Notes: a model not told the origin generated them from the letters alone. A stretch of DNA of 64,000 nucleotides from Parabacteroides sp. PF5-6 (GCF_029504695.1 NZ_JAQFIN010000016.1:1-64000), one strand, 5' to 3'; shown: positions 43,447 through 54,094, counted from the first letter of the stretch. Program-made: numbers and translations.

Positions 43447-44250
43447 ATGCGACGAGACCTTATATCCTACAGTTTGAAGTTCCCTACCCTTCTGTTATTT
43501 TGTTGCCTCGTTTTAAGCGGTTGCGGCAAAAGCGATAAAGAAGACGGGCTTTCGTTTTCTTTTCAGGTCAAAGTACTGAATCTGCAGGGTAAGGATATCA
43601 CACCTGCCTGCGAAGTGGAAGAGATCAGGCTTTACTTCTTCGATGAGAACGACAAATTATTCGACAAACAAATCCTGGATGAGAGTTCCATTACACAGGA
43701 GTTTCTTCATGCGTACGTTTACGAGGGAGTGAATCGGACGACGATCGTAGCCTGGGGCAATACGGCAGGTAATAAAGCGGTAAGCCTGGTTGAACCGGAG
43801 ATGGGCGCACCGCTCTCGGATCTGTACCTGCAACTGACTTTCGCTTCCCATCCCATCTATTCATCTCCTATGATCTATTACGGCAAACAAACGATCACTG
43901 CCGGCAAGCTCTCGCCCATCGTTATTGAGATGAAGCTACTTTTAGGCGATCTCAAGGTTGGTTTTTATGCGGATGCCGGAGAAGGGGAGAACTATACCTG
44001 CCAGGTATCCGGCCTTTACGATCGCATCAATAACGACGGGGAGCCCGACGGCGAAGCGTTCAACTGTACGCTTCCCCTGCATTATTCTTCCGGCAAGTGG
44101 GAATCTGAAAAGGTTTACCTGCCATCCGGCCAGATCAAAGTGGACTTATATCAGGATGATGAATTGATCCGGTCCATGTCTGAAGACACGGATACAGGCC
44201 GCCCCTTTATGATCGAAACGGGACATGAGACGATCATTGTGTTTCCCTAA
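43447..44250 (+). CDS. FimB/Mfa2-family fimbrial anchor-like lipoprotein
   Basis: A 267-residue lipoprotein with the lipobox near residue 25 (CLVLSGCGKSDKEDG). Two beta domains follow, with EEIRLYFFDENDKLFDKQIL, GVNRTTIVAWGNT, PMIYYGKQTI and MKLLLGDLKVGFY, which match the FimB/Mfa2 (DUF1812) pattern. Such proteins anchor or terminate fimbriae on the outer membrane. No fimbrillin gene is beside it, so its partner is elsewhere. A TATCTTTA -7-like box (43408-43415) lies 31 nt before the ATG, and a 22-bp palindromic array lies just upstream. Confidence 0.75.
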   Translation: MRRDLISYSLKFPTLLLFCCLVLSGCGKSDKEDGLSFSFQVKVLNLQGKDITPACEVEEIRLYFFDENDKLFDKQILDESSITQEFLHAYVYEGVNRTTIVAWGNTAGNKAVSLVEPEMGAPLSDLYLQLTFASHPIYSSPMIYYGKQTITAGKLSPIVIEMKLLLGDLKVGFYADAGEGENYTCQVSGLYDRINNDGEPDGEAFNCTLPLHYSSGKWESEKVYLPSGQIKVDLYQDDELIRSMSEDTDTGRPFMIETGHETIIVFP

Positions 44251-44279
44251 GAAACGAAATGAATCAGAGATAAAACAGA

Positions 44280-46514
44280 TCAACTGCCGGTTACCTCGTG
44301 GTGGCCGGCAGTTAGTTTGCGCTGGCGGCCGGAAGGGAATTCGACGGTAGCTGTCGTGCCTTCGGGCACGGTGACTTTCAGGTGCAGGCGTTTACCTTTC
44401 TTTTCGATCTGCACTTCGATAAAACCGTGATGGGTATCGACCTTGGCCTGCGCGGCTTCGAGCATTCCCATCTGCGGGCTGATCCGGAAAGTGGCAAAGC
44501 CGGGAGAGGTAGGATGGATACCACATACCTTCTGGCTCAACAGGGTCAGGGGTCCTCCGCTCCAGGCATGGTTGATCGTTCCGCCGCCAAAGCCTTCATC
44601 GCCGATGCCCCAGCCTTCGAACAGGGTGGTATAGGGATAGGTCATCATCTTCCGGTAACGTTCTTTCATCCGCTCCAGGGCGAAGTCGGCATACCCCATT
44701 TCAAACAAGGCTTCCAAGACATATTTCTCCATATAAGGGCTGGCATGATACTCTTTCCGGAAGACTTTCAACAGGGCGGGGTACTGCGTTTGGGGCGCTA
44801 GGCCGGAAAGCACAGCCATCGCCTGGGCGCGGTCGTCGGTTTCTCCCTTATAACCCGGAGAACGGTAGGCCGTGCCGGTCCAGAACTTCGTACGGAAACA
44901 TTTTTCAATGCTATACATCATCTGCTCGATCTGCCGGACATCTTCGGCTTTTCCCAATTGGGTGGCAAATGCCTTCTCGGCTTTCAACGCCAGGTAGTAC
45001 CAGCAATTGGTCAATACGCCCATATCCACGTTCTCTCCCCAGTCGCCCCAGCTCCAGGCGCCGGGCCGTTCGATCACCAGGCCGCTCTTATCGACCTGCC
45101 ATACCATGTGCAGGTAATGCCGCAGGCGGTCGTAGATCACCGGCACAAAGCTACTGTCGGCACTATAATAATACTGGGTATAGAAACCATACCAGCCCAC
45201 GGAGGCGAGCATCTGCAAAGGCAGTTCTTTATCCCAGTTGCCTGCGGGCATCGGGGAAAACAAGACACCGTCCGGCTTTTGCCAGTTCATCAGTTCATGG
45301 ATCCCTTTCACGGCCAACGAATGGCTCGAAGGCGAAAGGGCATAAAAGGCTTCGCCCAGCTCATTCACTTCGTCGCCCCACCACTGCGCCCGTTCGCGGT
45401 CGGGACAATCCATATACGTATCGCGCATCGTCACATAGAGCGTACGCGCCGAGCGTTTCCATAGTTCGTTGTAGAACGGATCATCGCAGGAGAAGGCTCC
45501 GGTAAACTCCGTATTAAAACCGGTCTCCCGGTATTTGAGATCGACCACCGTTACCCCTTCGGGGATGATATACCGGACCTCATGCCCGTTCATCCAGCCG
45601 AGGCTCTCGTACACCTGCCGTCCTTCGCGGGTGATATATTCGGCACGGACATTGGGCGAAGCGCCTCCCATGTAGTTGTCTGTCAGAATATGAATGGTCT
45701 TTCCCGCCGGAGCTTCGATCTCCAGGTAGGGCGTGACATGGCAATTATAAGGCAAGCGGCAGAAGAGGGTGTCCTGCGTGGCCGACTTCCGGATCTCTTC
45801 GTACGGGCGCAATCCGTAATCTTTCCATAAAGGCACAGGGCGCTCGACCAATTCCCCCAGCGGACCTTTGCCGGCCGCGTCAAAAGCCATCGCCGGAGGC
45901 AGATGCACCGGGAAACCGTTCCGGTTCCACCCTTCGATCGCCCGGCGGGCATCGAAACGGATATTACTCTCCGGCAAGCGATAATTGGGATAAGGAGCTC
46001 CGGTACTTTGGTAAGCATCATAGACCGAACACGACCAACTGCCATCGGATAGAATCTCCACCTGTGGCGAACGGGCAGCGAACAACAGCCACGCCTTGCC
46101 GCTATTGTAGTGCGAGAAGCCATCCTGGCCGAAATGCCACAACAGGATCGCGATCGTATTCTCGCCCTTTTGCAGATAGGGTGCGATCTCCACCGGGTCA
46201 TAATAGGTACCCGTACGGGAAGGACCCCGCTTGAGCCCACCTTCGAACACCACCAGTTCGTCATTGATCCACATCCAGTATTTGCTATCGCCGGCGATAT
46301 TGGCGAGAAGCGTCGTGGGTACCTCTGTCAGCTCCACGGTCTTGCGGTAGATCAGCCAGGTGTTGGTCGCGCTCTGGTTGGCTTCCGTCGCGATCCACCG
46401 GGCTTTGCCGAAGACAGGATGCTCCGAAGCAACGGTTTCCATACTAAAAGACAAGAGTAAAAGGCATACCCAAAACAGGTTTTTATACAATGAACTGAAC
46501 GGTGGTTGTTTCAT
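44280..46514 (-). CDS. Alpha-L-rhamnosidase, GH78 (a)
   Basis: From the ATG at 46514 (MKQPPFSSLYKNLFWVCLLL, signal peptide) the product has 744 residues; a longer frame upstream lacks a signal. Beta domains run to about 330, then the (alpha/alpha)6 catalytic domain with MDCPDRERAQWWGDEVNE, then a C-terminal beta domain (HAWSGGPLTLLSQKVCGIHP). It removes terminal alpha-L-rhamnose, probably in the periplasm. It is the last gene of a four-gene run (54039 to 44280) with gaps of 4, 11 and 13 nt. It belongs to a GH78 branch without the usual N-terminal carbohydrate-binding part seen in its neighbour. Confidence 0.88.
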   Translation of the reverse strand: MKQPPFSSLYKNLFWVCLLLLSFSMETVASEHPVFGKARWIATEANQSATNTWLIYRKTVELTEVPTTLLANIAGDSKYWMWINDELVVFEGGLKRGPSRTGTYYDPVEIAPYLQKGENTIAILLWHFGQDGFSHYNSGKAWLLFAARSPQVEILSDGSWSCSVYDAYQSTGAPYPNYRLPESNIRFDARRAIEGWNRNGFPVHLPPAMAFDAAGKGPLGELVERPVPLWKDYGLRPYEEIRKSATQDTLFCRLPYNCHVTPYLEIEAPAGKTIHILTDNYMGGASPNVRAEYITREGRQVYESLGWMNGHEVRYIIPEGVTVVDLKYRETGFNTEFTGAFSCDDPFYNELWKRSARTLYVTMRDTYMDCPDRERAQWWGDEVNELGEAFYALSPSSHSLAVKGIHELMNWQKPDGVLFSPMPAGNWDKELPLQMLASVGWYGFYTQYYYSADSSFVPVIYDRLRHYLHMVWQVDKSGLVIERPGAWSWGDWGENVDMGVLTNCWYYLALKAEKAFATQLGKAEDVRQIEQMMYSIEKCFRTKFWTGTAYRSPGYKGETDDRAQAMAVLSGLAPQTQYPALLKVFRKEYHASPYMEKYVLEALFEMGYADFALERMKERYRKMMTYPYTTLFEGWGIGDEGFGGGTINHAWSGGPLTLLSQKVCGIHPTSPGFATFRISPQMGMLEAAQAKVDTHHGFIEVQIEKKGKRLHLKVTVPEGTTATVEFPSGRQRKLTAGHHEVTGS

Positions 46515-46527
46515 GGCAGATAACGAT

Positions 46528-49110
46528 TTAATAGATAAATGTATGTGTTCCCGAAGATACGGTTTCTTTTTGATTTCCAACGGTAATCGTAGCCCGGCAA
46601 TCGGCAGGTACGGTTACCGTCAGTTCCACTTTGCCGTCTTTCCGCTTCCACTCGCTGCGGATCAGACCACGCACGGATTTGTATTCGCCCCGCGCCCAGT
46701 CGAGATCATCAACGAAATGGGGCGTGATGCGTATATGACGGAAGCCGGGATCGGCCGGATCGTGATTGATCCCGGCAAGCTGGTTCATCATCCAGGCCGA
46801 GACATCACCCATAAAGACATGGTTGAGCGAGGCATCGCGAAACTCCGGACTCAACGTCCAGGTCTCCGGCAACGTACTGTAACCCATGGTCTCTACCCAA
46901 TAGCCCCAGGAGGGCGCTTCGGTTTTCTTCAACATCTTCATGGCGTCTTCCACGTAGCCGTAGCGGGTCAACATCGCCGGTACGGTCTTACTGCCCAACA
47001 GGCCAAAGTCCAGGAAGTGATTATTGCCGGCCACAACCGCACGCAGTTGATCGGCGACCAATTGTTCTTTCCCCTCAGGCACCAAGCCCAGATATAGGGC
47101 TAACGCTTGTGCGGTCTGTGTCCCTTCGGCATAGATGCCGGTCTGGCTATCAAAGAAACGTTGGTTGATCAGGTCTTTCAGGTGCACCGCTTTCTTGCGG
47201 TACGGCGCCGGATCCTTACCCAATAAAGAAGCGAAGCGAGCCATCAGGCAGTTATCCAGGTAATAGTAGGCGGTAGAGGTATAGGTATTATCGGTGGTTG
47301 CTTTCCAATACACCCAATCGCCCAGGCCAAAGGGCAATAAGCCGTTCAGTTTCTCTTTCTTCCGCAGGTACTCCATATAGGTCTGCATCGTCGGGTAAAG
47401 ATTTTCAATGCAGCGGGTATCACCATAGTATTCATACAGGGCATTGGGGATGATAAACATCGCCGCGTCCCATACCGGTCCGGGCCATTCGCCGAAGCCC
47501 CATCCGCTGGAAGGGATAATGCCGGAGATCATGCCGTTCTCGCGCTGGTTGTCGATAAAGTCGTTCAGCCATTTCTCGTACACCGTAATGCCATCGAAGC
47601 CCAACAGCGCCAGGTCGATCGCTATATGCGCATCGGCCGTCCATCCGTTTTTCTCGCGTTGCGGACAGTCGGTCGGGATACTGTGCAGGTTGCTCCGATA
47701 CGCCAGCATCGTAGCATCCCAGATCTTATTCAACAAAGGATCGGAGCAACTGAATTGCCCGACCGCTTCCACATCGGAATGCATAAACAAGGCAGTCAGG
47801 CTATTTTCCGTCAAAGCGACCGGCTGGGAGCTTTCCACCTCGACGTACTGGAAGCCATGATAGGCAAAAGAAGGCATAAAGACTTCCTCTTCGCTCGTTC
47901 CTTTCAGGGTAAAGACATCCATCTGGAACACCTCGTAGGGTTTGACCGGATGATAATACACATTGATATTGCCTTGCTCCAGGCGTCCGTCTTTCTTCAG
48001 TAATTCACCGTGTTTGATCGTGATGCGGGTGCCCGGTGCCCCTTTGACCTTCAGGCGAGGCATGCCGGCGATATTCTTTTCGAAGGAATAGACATAGAGG
48101 CGGTCGCCGAACGCTTTCATCGCCGTCGGTTTCAGTTCTTCCGTGATCCGTATGCCCGGCATCTGCTGGGCGGTAAGGATAGGCGCCGGGGCTTCGGTCA
48201 ATAAAGCCGGTTTCCACCGGGCATCATCGAACGAAGCGGTCTTCCATCCTTCTTCTTCCAGGCGGGCGTCGTACATATCGCCGCTATAGAGGTTGTTATA
48301 CGTATAAGGACCGGTAGCCGTGCGCCAGTTCTCATCCGTGGCGACGGTTTCCACACTGCCATCGGTATAGGTCAGGCGCAGTTCGGCCAACATCCGGGGG
48401 CGGTTGCGCCAACCGGCAGTTTCGAAGTTCCAGACGGCTTTCGACTGGATATTGTACCAGCCATTGCCCAGGACGGCAGCCACCACGTTCTGTCCGTCTT
48501 TGATCTGCGAGGTCACCTCGTGCGTCACATACAAGATACGTTTATCGAAATGCGTATACCCCGGATCGAGGTAGTTATCCCCTACCCGCTCGCCATTGAG
48601 GAATACTTCATGATACCCTGCCGAAGCGATATAAAGGCGGGCATCGGCAATCTCTTTACTGACGGCAAAGGTCTTCCGAAAGAGCGGAGCCGGCTCGTAC
48701 TCTTTGTCTTGCTCATCGGTGATCCAGCGGCCGGTCCAGTCCTGTGCCGTCAACTTCCCGGTTTCGAAAAAGGCCAGGTCGGAAGGGGGGCATCGCTTAC
48801 CATCCTGATCCCAGACCGTCACCTGCCAGTAGTAACGGGTATGTGGCGCCAAAGCGGTTTCCGCCGGATAGGGCTTGAGGTTCGTTCGATCCGTTCCCAC
48901 GCGTATTTCCGTACGGGAGACGGCAAAGCCATCCGTTTCTCCTTCGTACTCCCAGGTGAAACGGGGGGAAGGAGTATCCAGTCCGATCGGGTTATTTAGG
49001 TATTCACACCGCAGGTTCGTCAGGCGAACCTTCTCATTCGTTCCCCCGCAAGAGGTCAACAGAAGAAGGATCAGTAGGCTGATCGATAATAACATTGCTT
49101 TTTTGTTCAT
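46528..49110 (-). CDS. Alpha-L-rhamnosidase lipoprotein, GH78 (b)
   Basis: A 860-residue lipoprotein (lipobox LLLLTSC) with full GH78 architecture: N-terminal domain LTNLRCEYLNNPIGLDTPSP, DWTGRWITDEQDKEYEPAPL, the beta domain FLNGERVGDNYLDPGYTHFD, and the (alpha/alpha)6 core with DCPQREKNGWTADAHIAIDL and TLPETWTLSPEFRDASLNH. The C-terminal domain is PDFRHIRITPHF-like. The motif Asp/Glu residues are all present. It hydrolyses alpha-L-rhamnosides such as those in rhamnogalacturonan side chains or plant glycosides. Same operon as its neighbours. Confidence 0.93.
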   Translation of the reverse strand: MNKKAMLLSISLLILLLLTSCGGTNEKVRLTNLRCEYLNNPIGLDTPSPRFTWEYEGETDGFAVSRTEIRVGTDRTNLKPYPAETALAPHTRYYWQVTVWDQDGKRCPPSDLAFFETGKLTAQDWTGRWITDEQDKEYEPAPLFRKTFAVSKEIADARLYIASAGYHEVFLNGERVGDNYLDPGYTHFDKRILYVTHEVTSQIKDGQNVVAAVLGNGWYNIQSKAVWNFETAGWRNRPRMLAELRLTYTDGSVETVATDENWRTATGPYTYNNLYSGDMYDARLEEEGWKTASFDDARWKPALLTEAPAPILTAQQMPGIRITEELKPTAMKAFGDRLYVYSFEKNIAGMPRLKVKGAPGTRITIKHGELLKKDGRLEQGNINVYYHPVKPYEVFQMDVFTLKGTSEEEVFMPSFAYHGFQYVEVESSQPVALTENSLTALFMHSDVEAVGQFSCSDPLLNKIWDATMLAYRSNLHSIPTDCPQREKNGWTADAHIAIDLALLGFDGITVYEKWLNDFIDNQRENGMISGIIPSSGWGFGEWPGPVWDAAMFIIPNALYEYYGDTRCIENLYPTMQTYMEYLRKKEKLNGLLPFGLGDWVYWKATTDNTYTSTAYYYLDNCLMARFASLLGKDPAPYRKKAVHLKDLINQRFFDSQTGIYAEGTQTAQALALYLGLVPEGKEQLVADQLRAVVAGNNHFLDFGLLGSKTVPAMLTRYGYVEDAMKMLKKTEAPSWGYWVETMGYSTLPETWTLSPEFRDASLNHVFMGDVSAWMMNQLAGINHDPADPGFRHIRITPHFVDDLDWARGEYKSVRGLIRSEWKRKDGKVELTVTVPADCRATITVGNQKETVSSGTHTFIY

Positions 49111-49121
49111 CTACAGTAGGT

Positions 49122-52100
49122 TTATTTGTTTTGTTTTAATACGTGATACGGATAGGCCTGCAGTTCGACCGGGCCCAACAGGCCGGAAGACTGCAAAGGC
49201 GACTCGGCCGTCCAGGGGTTGACCGGCGTCCAGGTCGGGCGCTGATCGGCAGGCAGTTGCTGGTCGCCAATCAATCGGTTCTGCCAGTTATTGACCACAA
49301 TGACCTGGAGAAGATTATCTCCTGTCCGCACGTAGTCCGTCACATTCAAGCGGTAAGGCGGAGTCCATACCCCACCGATCGTTCGTCCGTTCAAGATGAC
49401 TTTAGCCATTACCATCACATTGCCCAGATCGAGGTAGATCTCACCGGCAGGAATTTCCTTCAAGGTCAGCGTATTGGTGTAAATCGCTTCGCCGGAGTAA
49501 TATTTTATTCGTTCATCATAGACATCCTTCCAGTCGTATAACTCCTCAAAGAAAATAGGACCTCCCGGTGCGCCATTGCCGCTTACAAAAGAGATCGTCC
49601 AGGGTGTAGAGACCGTATAGAACACCTCTTTGGCCGGGAAATTCATTTTCCCTTTCGAAGCTTTGCCTTTCTTGCGGAAGACGATAAACGCACTCTCGAA
49701 AGCCTCCAGTTCCAAAGGAACCGTAGTCACCCGTCCGTCACTATCGAATTCAGGCAAGAGGCGGATCTCTCCGGTCAAAGGGTTCCAAAGTTCCGGCTGA
49801 TAGCCGGTGATGCGGAAACGAGGTGCGATAGAGATCTTCTCGTTCGTTTGGTTGGAGACGAAATAGAAATCGCCATCTCCTGTTGTGCGATGGATAAACA
49901 AGACCTCAGGGGAAGAGACTTCGAAGTCGGGAACCACCTTCAACTCTTCGAAGACCTGCTTTATCGTATATCCTTCGGGGAAGACCTTTCCTTTGCCATA
50001 GATAGCCGGACTACCCCCTGCGTTCCATACGGCAGCAGCTTTGGCTTGTACCGCTGCATCGGCTTCCGGGTAGTTTGCCAGGCTGGGTGAACGCTTAGGC
50101 GCAGGGCCTAAAACAACCAGGCCGGCCTCGACCAATTCCGAGATCTTATCTAAAACCTCCGGCCGCATGGTTTCCAGTTTGGGCAAGACCAACAGGCGAT
50201 ACGCCATACCATCGGCCAATACCAGACGCCCCTCTTTGACCGAAGCCCGCGTCAATAGTACTTCCGCATTGATATAATCGAACGAATAGCCTTGCGGCAA
50301 CTCCGGATCGCAGACGCCGGTCATCTTCGGCGCATCTTCTCCGATAAAGTAGGCCACATCGGCCACATAGCGTCCCTGTTGCAACATAAAGTTGGCCCGA
50401 CGCAGATACGTAGAGAAGACATCCATCTGGCTGAACCAGATGTTCTTGCGATGGAAGTCATTACCGAACCAGGCGCTCATACCCGGGTTACGGTCTTCGT
50501 AGGGTTGGTGTATATATAAATGTAAGAGGGTGGCATTGATGCCTTCGGTAAAGAAACGGTCGCCCCGTTGTTTCATCGTTGCCGGGTAACGACCGAAGTT
50601 CGGTCCGCCACTGGTGAACGATTCCGCCCATACTTTCCGTTTGCCGTAGATATGGGCACAGGAAGAAGCCGCCCGATTCTCGATATCCCCCAGATCGCCT
50701 TCGCTCCAGAACTCGCCGGAGACCTCATCCGACTGCCCGCCGTATTGCAGGAACTCACCGGGGAAACCCCAATGGCCGTAGTTCTCGAGCCAGGTCGTCA
50801 GGCCGTGTTGATGGGAGACGTCAGCCAGTCCACCGACGTAGTCGTAAGACACCCGGTCGGCAATCAGGCGACGCAGGTCCCAGAGAAAACGATCGGAGAT
50901 CTCCGTGCTCCCCACCACGGTACCGTTCAATACCGGAAGGTAAGGCACCGGGTCGTAATCATATCTTGCTTTGAACTTCTCGATCATATCGTCCGTCCAG
51001 TTCTGTCCGCCCGTCTCGTAGCTATCCTGTACCACTACCTTAAAGCAACGGCGATCGGCTTCGGGGATACGACGCAGGATCTCTCCGACAAAAGCATCGA
51101 AGTGAGTCGCTACATGCTTCCGACTCATCTTATCGATCTCCAGGCCGGTGGCTTCGGGGCTGGCGGGGCTGTTGGTGACTCCGGTGGTCAGCATGGCGTA
51201 ACGGGAGATGACCCAGTTGCCTTCGGGTACGTTCCATTCCAACGTGCCGTCTGCCGAGAGCGAAGAAGAGAGATCGATCACCCGGTCTTTATCGACCAGC
51301 AATTCCGAAGCGGTAACAGCCGGTTGCGCTTCCCAGAGATAGTCATGCCAAAGAGGAAGAGGGGTCTGAAACATCTTGGCCAGCGTCTTTTCGGGATAAC
51401 GCTCGACCACAGGTTTGGCCGAGAGCGTCACCTCCAGTTCACCACTTCCTTCGGGAGACAATTCCAAAACAAGCGTATTCGCCTGCGTTTCCGGCAAGGC
51501 GACAACCACCGGCGCATAAGGAATAAAGCCGACATTCAACGCAGGATTGCTTCGGTCGACTTCAAATGTGCGCAACAGGGTTCGGTTCGTTCCCTTTTTC
51601 GCATAAAGACTTGCGATAAACTTCATGGGGGTTTGCGCCTTCAAAGCAATATGGCGGATGGTCTCTTCGCGGGCTAAGGTCAGTTCTTTCACCAGCGGTT
51701 GGCCGTTTTCTTTCCTGATCTTCCAGGTTTGTTCAAACAGTCCATTCGCCAGATCCGGCCAGGCGAGCAGTTTCACATCCTGCGCATCCTTTCCTACGGA
51801 AGGCAAAGATAGCTTCAGGCTTTGCGGCCCTTTGACTTTGATCTCGGAAGAAGCCAGATAGCGCATGCTCTCTTCGGGTCGGACCCAGGGACCGCCCGAC
51901 TGGCTCCATCCGGGGCTATTGAAGATGCCCACTTCGATATCCAGTTCCGTTGCTTTACGCAATGCGGCATGCAGGATCTCCCACCAGGCGGGGGATAAAA
52001 CCTTATGTTCGCCCCACTCCATACCTTCCAATCCGATGTTGCCGATAAAGACACGGGTGATGCCCGCCGCTTTCATCGCTTCCAGGTCTTTCTCTACGCC

Positions 52101-52280
52101 TTCTTTCGAGATATGATCGGAGATCCAATACCAGTAAGCCGCCAGGCGAACACTATCGGGTGGTTGACGAAAGCCCGTTTCGATCCGGTCGAAAGAGACA
52201 TCCGACGATTTGGGGGCACAGCCCGTTACACACACATACAGACAAAGACAGAGAACGATAAATAAAGATGCTTTTTTCAT
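49122..52280 (-). CDS. Alpha-L-rhamnosidase, GH106
   Basis: From the ATG at 52280 (MKKASLFIVLCLCLYVCVTG, lipobox VTGC) the product has 1052 residues, GH106 size. Signatures include RLAAYWYWISDHISKEGVEK, MKAAGITRVFIGNIG, GIFNSPGWSQSGGPWV and DEVSGEFWSEGDLGD, and a C-terminal galactose-binding-like domain with YLDLGNVMVMAKVILNGRTI. GH106 enzymes release rhamnose from rhamnogalacturonan or related chains. It lies between the GH78-like gene (gap 4 nt) and GH78 (b) (gap 11 nt). Confidence 0.92.
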   Translation of the reverse strand: MKKASLFIVLCLCLYVCVTGCAPKSSDVSFDRIETGFRQPPDSVRLAAYWYWISDHISKEGVEKDLEAMKAAGITRVFIGNIGLEGMEWGEHKVLSPAWWEILHAALRKATELDIEVGIFNSPGWSQSGGPWVRPEESMRYLASSEIKVKGPQSLKLSLPSVGKDAQDVKLLAWPDLANGLFEQTWKIRKENGQPLVKELTLAREETIRHIALKAQTPMKFIASLYAKKGTNRTLLRTFEVDRSNPALNVGFIPYAPVVVALPETQANTLVLELSPEGSGELEVTLSAKPVVERYPEKTLAKMFQTPLPLWHDYLWEAQPAVTASELLVDKDRVIDLSSSLSADGTLEWNVPEGNWVISRYAMLTTGVTNSPASPEATGLEIDKMSRKHVATHFDAFVGEILRRIPEADRRCFKVVVQDSYETGGQNWTDDMIEKFKARYDYDPVPYLPVLNGTVVGSTEISDRFLWDLRRLIADRVSYDYVGGLADVSHQHGLTTWLENYGHWGFPGEFLQYGGQSDEVSGEFWSEGDLGDIENRAASSCAHIYGKRKVWAESFTSGGPNFGRYPATMKQRGDRFFTEGINATLLHLYIHQPYEDRNPGMSAWFGNDFHRKNIWFSQMDVFSTYLRRANFMLQQGRYVADVAYFIGEDAPKMTGVCDPELPQGYSFDYINAEVLLTRASVKEGRLVLADGMAYRLLVLPKLETMRPEVLDKISELVEAGLVVLGPAPKRSPSLANYPEADAAVQAKAAAVWNAGGSPAIYGKGKVFPEGYTIKQVFEELKVVPDFEVSSPEVLFIHRTTGDGDFYFVSNQTNEKISIAPRFRITGYQPELWNPLTGEIRLLPEFDSDGRVTTVPLELEAFESAFIVFRKKGKASKGKMNFPAKEVFYTVSTPWTISFVSGNGAPGGPIFFEELYDWKDVYDERIKYYSGEAIYTNTLTLKEIPAGEIYLDLGNVMVMAKVILNGRTIGGVWTPPYRLNVTDYVRTGDNLLQVIVVNNWQNRLIGDQQLPADQRPTWTPVNPWTAESPLQSSGLLGPVELQAYPYHVLKQNK

Positions 52281-52284
52281 ATGT

Positions 52285-54039
52285 TTATTGTAATAGTTGT
52301 ATTTCCTTTGGTGCGTCAATCTTGCTTATCACTTTGCCGTCGGCCCCTTTCTCGTGCCGTACTTTGATCAGGCCATAAGGGGTGGGGAATGTACCTTCGA
52401 CCCATTGCAGATCACCCAGATGGGGTTCGATGCGCACGACCCGGCAACCGGGTTCGATCACTTTCACGCCCAATACGTTTTCACTCAGCCAGGCGGTCGG
52501 TCCGGAAGCCCAACCGTGGCAAAGGCTGTGGCGAAACTTCTCGTAACAGTAGGCACCGTAATCGCCATGAATATCTTTCTTACCTTCCGGCACGATATTG
52601 TCTATCGGGGCGGCATTGGGTAGCCAGTCCAGGTTGAAGTCTTCCCAGAAGGTAGTCGCGCCCAAGTCGAGCATCGCGCCCCAATACTGGCGGATCACCT
52701 CCATCGCACCCGTATAGTTGCCGGCCAAAGCCATAGCCCGCAACATATAATAACCGTAGAAGGTAGAGAAACCATGTCCTCCGTTGACCGACAGGTATTT
52801 CTCATCGGCTTCTTTCGGATCCATAATATCCGTCAAAGCCATCAAGGCAGCGCCTTGCTTGGAGCCCGGCGCATCGGGAGCGATACCGGCAGAAAGGAAT
52901 GCCTTCTTCACCGCCGGAGAGGCTTTCTTGCTTTTTGTTTTGATATACATCTCACGGCAGGCCGTAGCCAGTTCCGTATCACCCAGAGTCGTACAAAGCG
53001 TTTCACCCATCTGCAGGGTCATCACCATCAGGGATTGCAAGCCGGCATCGATCGCTTTGGGGTTCTCGCTCGAAGGCCAGTCGAGAAAGCGGTTGCCATC
53101 GAGTTGTTCTTTTCCGTTTGTATCGAATTTGGTCAGGATATGTCGCAAGAGCTGCGTGAGGTAAGGCTGTTGCTCTTTCAGATACACCAAATCACCATGA
53201 TAGAGATACCAGTCGTGTTGGATAATCACCCACCAGAGGGAATAGGAACTAATCCCATTCATCCATTGGGGAACAGGGGTCAGGTCACGGATCAGGTCGA
53301 GGCTTTTGGGCACTACTTCATTTTGTCCGAAGACGGCATTGACGGTCATCACCTCCGGATGCAGGTCGCCCAGCCAGACCAAGCGGTCGCGTTTGATCCC
53401 ATCCCAAAGGTATTCCTGCATATTCAAATGAACCGTATAAGCACCGGTCTGCCAGACTTGGTTTAACCGCTCGTCGTTACTGCGGAAAGACCCCAGGTAA
53501 GGGATATCACGGAAGGTAGAGATGGCGCGCACCTCTTCCAGATGTACCTCCCGTCCTTCGTCGATCAGGTCGATCCGGGCAAAGCGGAAGCCGGAGTTCC
53601 CCACTTCCATCACCCCCAGCCAGGGCAGGGAGACTTCGAAATCACGCATCGCATGATCGTTGCCGGCACCATTCTGCCCATCGATCTCCGCCATCGCTTC
53701 CGAAGCCGATTCGCCAAAGCGGACACGGATACGCACAGGCTTCTGCGGAGAGAATATGCCGGTGACGATCTGGATACCGCCTTGCAATTCTTTACCGAAA
53801 TCCAATAAGATCGCCGGTTGCTGCCCGTCATTGTTTTTCATCACACAACGGGGCACATCCCCCAGTTCGGACTGTCCGTTGCCCGGCTTCAACAGGTTTT
53901 CTATGCCGGTGATCAACTCGCCATGCTGTTGCCAGACGATACGTGTCGGCGGAAGATATTCTCTGACACGGCTATCTCGTTGCTGAGCCATGCCAATTAA
54001 AGGAAGAAAAAGGAACAAAAATAAGATGCGGATTTTCAT
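52285..54039 (-). CDS. GH78-like alpha-L-rhamnosidase
   Basis: From the ATG at 54039 (MKIRILFLFLFLPLIGMAQQ, signal peptide) the product has 584 residues; a TTG upstream is not needed. A beta domain (about 60-190) is followed by an (alpha/alpha)6 core with YLWDGIKRDRLVWLGDLHPE in place of the classical DCPxRE motif, and a C-terminal domain SLCHGWASGPTAWLSENVLG. It is shorter than canonical GH78. Activity is likely on alpha-L-rhamnosides but is the least certain of the four. It is first in the run and lies 154 nt after rhaD, with a 22-bp palindromic array in the gap. Confidence 0.82.
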   Translation of the reverse strand: MKIRILFLFLFLPLIGMAQQRDSRVREYLPPTRIVWQQHGELITGIENLLKPGNGQSELGDVPRCVMKNNDGQQPAILLDFGKELQGGIQIVTGIFSPQKPVRIRVRFGESASEAMAEIDGQNGAGNDHAMRDFEVSLPWLGVMEVGNSGFRFARIDLIDEGREVHLEEVRAISTFRDIPYLGSFRSNDERLNQVWQTGAYTVHLNMQEYLWDGIKRDRLVWLGDLHPEVMTVNAVFGQNEVVPKSLDLIRDLTPVPQWMNGISSYSLWWVIIQHDWYLYHGDLVYLKEQQPYLTQLLRHILTKFDTNGKEQLDGNRFLDWPSSENPKAIDAGLQSLMVMTLQMGETLCTTLGDTELATACREMYIKTKSKKASPAVKKAFLSAGIAPDAPGSKQGAALMALTDIMDPKEADEKYLSVNGGHGFSTFYGYYMLRAMALAGNYTGAMEVIRQYWGAMLDLGATTFWEDFNLDWLPNAAPIDNIVPEGKKDIHGDYGAYCYEKFRHSLCHGWASGPTAWLSENVLGVKVIEPGCRVVRIEPHLGDLQWVEGTFPTPYGLIKVRHEKGADGKVISKIDAPKEIQLLQ

Positions 54040-54094
54040 ACACAAAAGTATTTATTAGCGTAATAAGGAACTCGCCACAGTCGCTTTTTCAAAC

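Noticed and set aside
50568-51677. 369-residue open frame opposite the GH106 gene
   Set aside because: Antisense to a well-supported glycosidase; arginine- and histidine-rich shadow composition.
54043-54050. Promoter for the rhamnosidase run (TACTTTTG)
   Set aside because: The box is 3 nt from the ATG at 54039, so transcription would begin inside the gene, and no -33 element fits. Likely chance.
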